The translations under genes and the position numbers were made by a program. Shown one piece after another: positions 60,596 through 64,000 of a stretch of 64,000 bases of DNA; the stretch's first letter is position 1, and each line of letters begins with the position of its first letter. The stretch comes from Solen grandis (Eukaryota; Mollusca; Bivalvia; Adapedonta; Solenidae): positions 35,384,759 to 35,448,758 of the forward strand of contig CM037781.1 in NCBI GenBank assembly GCA_021229015.1, read 5' to 3'. The notes beneath the pieces are model-generated. The model searched no databases. It had not been told where the DNA came from and saw only the letters and a list, made by a program, of their open reading frames with translations.

Positions 60596-63500
60596 CTACT
60601 GCTTGCTCTTTCTTAACCCTCTTTTCTGCTTAAGTTTCATTGCCACCTTCTTTGCCCACTTTGGCTCTGATGTGCCTTCATATATCTTCAACTTATCATG
60701 GTGTGCCATTCTCTGCTCACCGGAGCCATCAGTCTGTATCCTAAAGGTCACAGGCGAGAGCTTCTGTACCACCACATATGGTCCATCAAATCGTCTTTCA
60801 AGTTTTGGACAAATGCCCATCCTTCTTGCTTCGTGCTTTAGCCACACCATATCTCCTACTTCATAAGTAGTTAAAGCTGCCCTGGTATCGTACCGGTCCT
60901 TGCTCCGCTTTGCACTCGTTCTCAGATGTTGACGTGCTACCTCATGAGCTCTGCGCATATGCTGTCTAATGCTTTGCACATGTTTGACTTCTGATTCTGG
61001 CTCTTTGCCCACAGAATACCCGTGCACCAAGTCTGCTGGCATCCTTATTTCCCTTCCAAGACACATCATATTGGGCGTGAACCTCGTGGTCTCATTTGGT
61101 GAAGCCCTATAGGCGCCAGTTAGACATCCCAGGTAACGGTCCCATTCATCTTGATCAATTAAGAATGCCTTAATCATCTTGATGAGACTGCGGTTGAACC
61201 TCTCACATTGGCCATTAGCTTTCGGATTCCTTGGAGTGGTTCGAGTCTTTCGCACATCTAAGGTCTTGCATAATTCTTAAAAAGCCTCCCCTCAATAGTC
61301 ATCCCTAAATCCGTGTGAATAGAGAGTGGACAACCCCAACATGCGACAAATTCATTGACAATCAGCATACTTGGTGAAATGATCTGTGAGTACCATAATG
61401 TACCTGTTACCATTTTCAGTCACCGGAAACGGACCCATGTAGTCGATGGCTAATGTGTCCCACGGCGCGCCACTTGGTAGGTGTCCCATTGGAGCCCTTG
61501 GGGTTTTCTTTGGCTCCGTGTTTGCTGCACAGACATCACAGGCCTTGACATGAAGCTTGACATCATCCTTCAGCTGATACCAGTAATAGCTCTGTAACAC
61601 CTTGTGCTTCAATTTCTTCACACCCAGGTGACCAGCCAAAACATTGTCATGAGTCTGTCTCAATATTTGTTCTTTCATGGCATGTGGCACCACCATCTGA
61701 AGATACTGGTCGGTGCAATTCTGCTTCTGAAACTTCCTGCATACAATTCCGTTGCACAGGACCAAATAATCCCATAGGGTCACGTAATGCCTTGCTGCCG
61801 GACCTTCCTCTCTAGCACTACACTATCAGGCTTTGTAGCATTCCTCAGGGCTTTGAACACCAGAGTTATATCTGGGTCGGCCTCCTGCAATTTCACTACT
61901 TCTTCCACTGTCACTGCCTCTGACCAGGGCTTGATCTCCTTGCTACTAGCCACTCTTACTCGGTCGTCATCAGATGGATCCTCGTTAGCAGTAGATTCAT
62001 GGTCCTCTTGTTCCCTATCTGGATCTTCTTGTGGCCACGCTAGCTCCATAATCTCCGCCCGTCTCCGACACTTCTTGCAGGGACCGCACTTCAACCGCTC
62101 ACTGGTGTCGACATGGCTGCAATCACATGACCTTGGGTCTTCACACCTTGAAAGCGCGTCACAGTGCGGTTGGAGTTTTCCTGGCCGATATTGTATCGAA
62201 AAGTGGTAAGCTGCTAGTATTTCGATCCATCGAGCAATTTTTCCATTTGGCTCTTTAAGGCTGAACAGCCACACAAGAGCTTGATGATCGCTACGCACTA
62301 TAAATTTCTTCCCATCAAGTACTGCCTGAAATACTGTATGAAGTACACTACAGCCAGGAGCTCCTTCTCTGTTATACAGTAATTCCGCTCAGCCTTATTG
62401 AGAGATCTACTGGCGTAGGCAATTACTCTTTCTCTATTTGACTGGACTTGGGACAAAACTCCTCCTATCCCTGCACCAGATGCATCCACATCCAAGTAAA
62501 ATTCACCGCCTTCATTCAATGGGTAACCCATGACATCGGTACTCACAAGCTTCCTCTTCAGGGTCTCAAATGACACTTGGCACTCAGGGGTCCAGAGAAA
62601 TTTTGCATCCTTCCTTGTTAGTTCCAGTAGAGGCTTTGCAATCTTTGCGAAATCTCTGATAAAGCGCCTGTAGTAAGATCCGGTGGCTACAAATTGCTTA
62701 ACCTGCTTGCTTGTCGTTGGTCTGGGCCAATCCGCAATCTTCGCTATGTTTGATGGGTCTGGACGTACACCATCCTTGGACACAATATGGCCTAGGAAGA
62801 TAACCTCTGGCTGGAGCAAGTGGCATTTCTCTGGGCGTAATTTCCGACCAGCCTTACTTATCCTTGAGAGGACCTCATCAACCCGATACATATGCTCTTC
62901 GAAGTTTCGGCCATAAACGACAATATCATCCACATAAACAAGACAGGTTTGCCACTGGAGATCTTGCAGTACCAGTTCCATCATTCTTTGGAATGTGCTA
63001 CTGCTGTTGCTTAAACCAATGGCATCCTTGTCATCTCAAAGAGTCCATACTTACAAGTAAAAGCAGTCTTTTGGATATCCTCTTTCTTCAAGGGGATCTG
63101 AAAGTACCCTGATGTTAAATCGAACGACCTGAAAAGTGCCATGCCAGCCACTGCATCCAAACAGTCCTGAATTCTCGGTAAAGGGAACCCGTCTTGCTTA
63201 ACAAGAGCGTTTACCTTCCTATAGTCAACACATGGACGTACGGCCCCAGACTTCTTACGAACAAAAACAATTGGGCTTGCCCATGGTGACGTGCTTTTTT
63301 GAATGACTCCCTTCTTCAATAGGTCCTCTATTGCCGTTTTTTCCTCTGCAGCAAATGCCAGAGGAACGCGTCTCGGTCTTTGTTTAATTGGCGCCGCCTG
63401 CCCCGTATCAATTGCATGTTCGGCAACATCTGTCAGGCCAAGATCCCACTCATTCTTTGAGAATGTGTCACTGTATCTGGTCAAGAGCTCCGCCACTCTG

Positions 63501-64000
63501 CTTTTCTAATACTCATCTCTGTCCCTTGTCGACTCCCCAAACATGCTGCATAAATGCTCTGGCACTTCGCTTCTCGAAATCCTTTCTTTCCTCCTAACAT
63601 GACCAGTCCAAGCACTGCCCCTTGTCTCAATTCTCCTGACATTGGACATGTTTTCCTCTTCAGCTTCGTACTCTCTCTCTGCTAGAACGCTTACTATTGA
63701 TGCTACTTTCTCCGCCTCGCCTATACATGCATCCTGCCTCAGAGTCACATCCTCTGAAGATGGGTTTAATACTCTTACCTTGCATGTTGGGGCATTGTTG
63801 ACATCGACTAAAGTTGACGCCATTACCAAATTGTATTTCCTCTTAAAAGTTTCGTTTGGCTCAACCAAGTACTCATTCATTTCCACCGCATCGTCATCCT
63901 CATGCCGTTCAACGAACACATCAACCACAGCCTCCGCTCTTCCGGGTATTGTCACATCATCAGCCACCGTTACTCTCTTGGACCTTTCGTTCCTGCCCAC
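60596..64000 (-). pseudogene. Ty3/gypsy pol polyprotein, frameshifted
   Basis: 64000-63506 is the spacer between protease and RT (PSSEDVTLRQDACIGEAEKV). An in-frame TAG at 63508-63506 separates it from RT. RT runs 63496-63011 (SPWASPIVFVRKKSGAVRPC, VDYRKVNALVKQDGFPLPRI), and after a frame change 62984-62298 (YVDDIVVYG, then RNase H FYLDVDASGAGIGGVLSQ). RNase H ends in another frame (RSDHQALVWLFSLKEP ... CDALSRCEDP). Integrase follows: an H2C2 finger (ACDVCAANT, 61783-61352), a catalytic core with AIDYMGPFPVTENGNRYIMV, then NPKANGQCERFNRSL carrying the Glu (61255-60596) and a GDMVWLKHE carboxyl domain. Breaks lie near 63015, 62305, 61790, 61350 and 61270, so no full polyprotein can be made. 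Confidence 0.9.

Larger units (their letters stand above)
57456..64000 (-). mobile_element. Ty3/gypsy retrotransposon (element 2), 5' part beyond the window
   Basis: On the minus strand the order is protease-RT spacer, RT, RNase H, integrase, an additional zinc-finger ORF and a candidate 3' LTR. The RT-RNase H-integrase order is diagnostic of Ty3/gypsy. gag, protease and the 5' LTR would be above 64000. Pol has several frame breaks, so this copy is inactive. Confidence 0.9.

Overview
The window reads as nuclear DNA of an invertebrate animal, most likely a bivalve mollusc. It is AT-rich and intron-rich, and it is crowded with tRNA-derived SINEs, short inverted-repeat elements, a mariner and Ty3/gypsy retroelements. 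Two single-copy genes with clear vertebrate orthologues can be rebuilt exon by exon. The bivalve assignment rests on the repeat types and on general similarity, so it is an inference.

Layout. 1-5.0 kb is intergenic, with a TTAA-flanked hairpin MITE and SINE pieces. 5016-23700 (+) is a full-length ABCC transporter gene (MRP1 type): 31 GT-AG exons coding for 1556 residues, with MSD0, MSD1, NBD1, linker, MSD2 and NBD2 in the usual order. 23.7-30.6 kb holds its probable 3' UTR and then gene-free DNA with many SINE copies and one 100-N assembly gap. 30602-31927 is a broken DD34D mariner. 31.9-35.1 kb is rich in palindromes and inverted-repeat elements. 35.1-37.8 kb (-) is a decayed Ty3/gypsy element. 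39897-49982 (-) is a full-length di-N-acetylchitobiase gene (CTBS, GH18): 7 exons, 385 residues, with introns filled by repeats, including an array of about 40 copies of a 31-bp unit. 50-55.2 kb is gene-free and repeat-rich. 55239-56208 (-) is a small intronless C2H2 zinc-finger cassette that ends in a stop codon, AATAAA and an A-run. 57456-64000 (-) is the 3' part of a second, longer Ty3/gypsy element with a candidate 3' LTR, a frameshifted pol and an extra ORF after pol.

How the parts relate. The ABCC protein should be an ATP-driven membrane exporter of conjugates and xenobiotics. The chitobiase should be a secreted or lysosomal exo-glycosidase that works at the end of chitin or glycoprotein-glycan breakdown. 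The two genes are far apart, on opposite strands, and show no sign of working together. The rest of the window is a record of transposition.

The most interesting point is that both Ty3/gypsy elements carry, after integrase, an ORF with the same C-x2-C zinc-finger signature, a long disordered middle and a Lys-rich end. This suggests a retroelement lineage with a zinc-finger third ORF in the position where env would sit. The other leads are the 55-56 kb zinc-finger cassette, a set of palindromes sharing TAGGTTAG-type termini, and several MITE families with clean target-site duplications.
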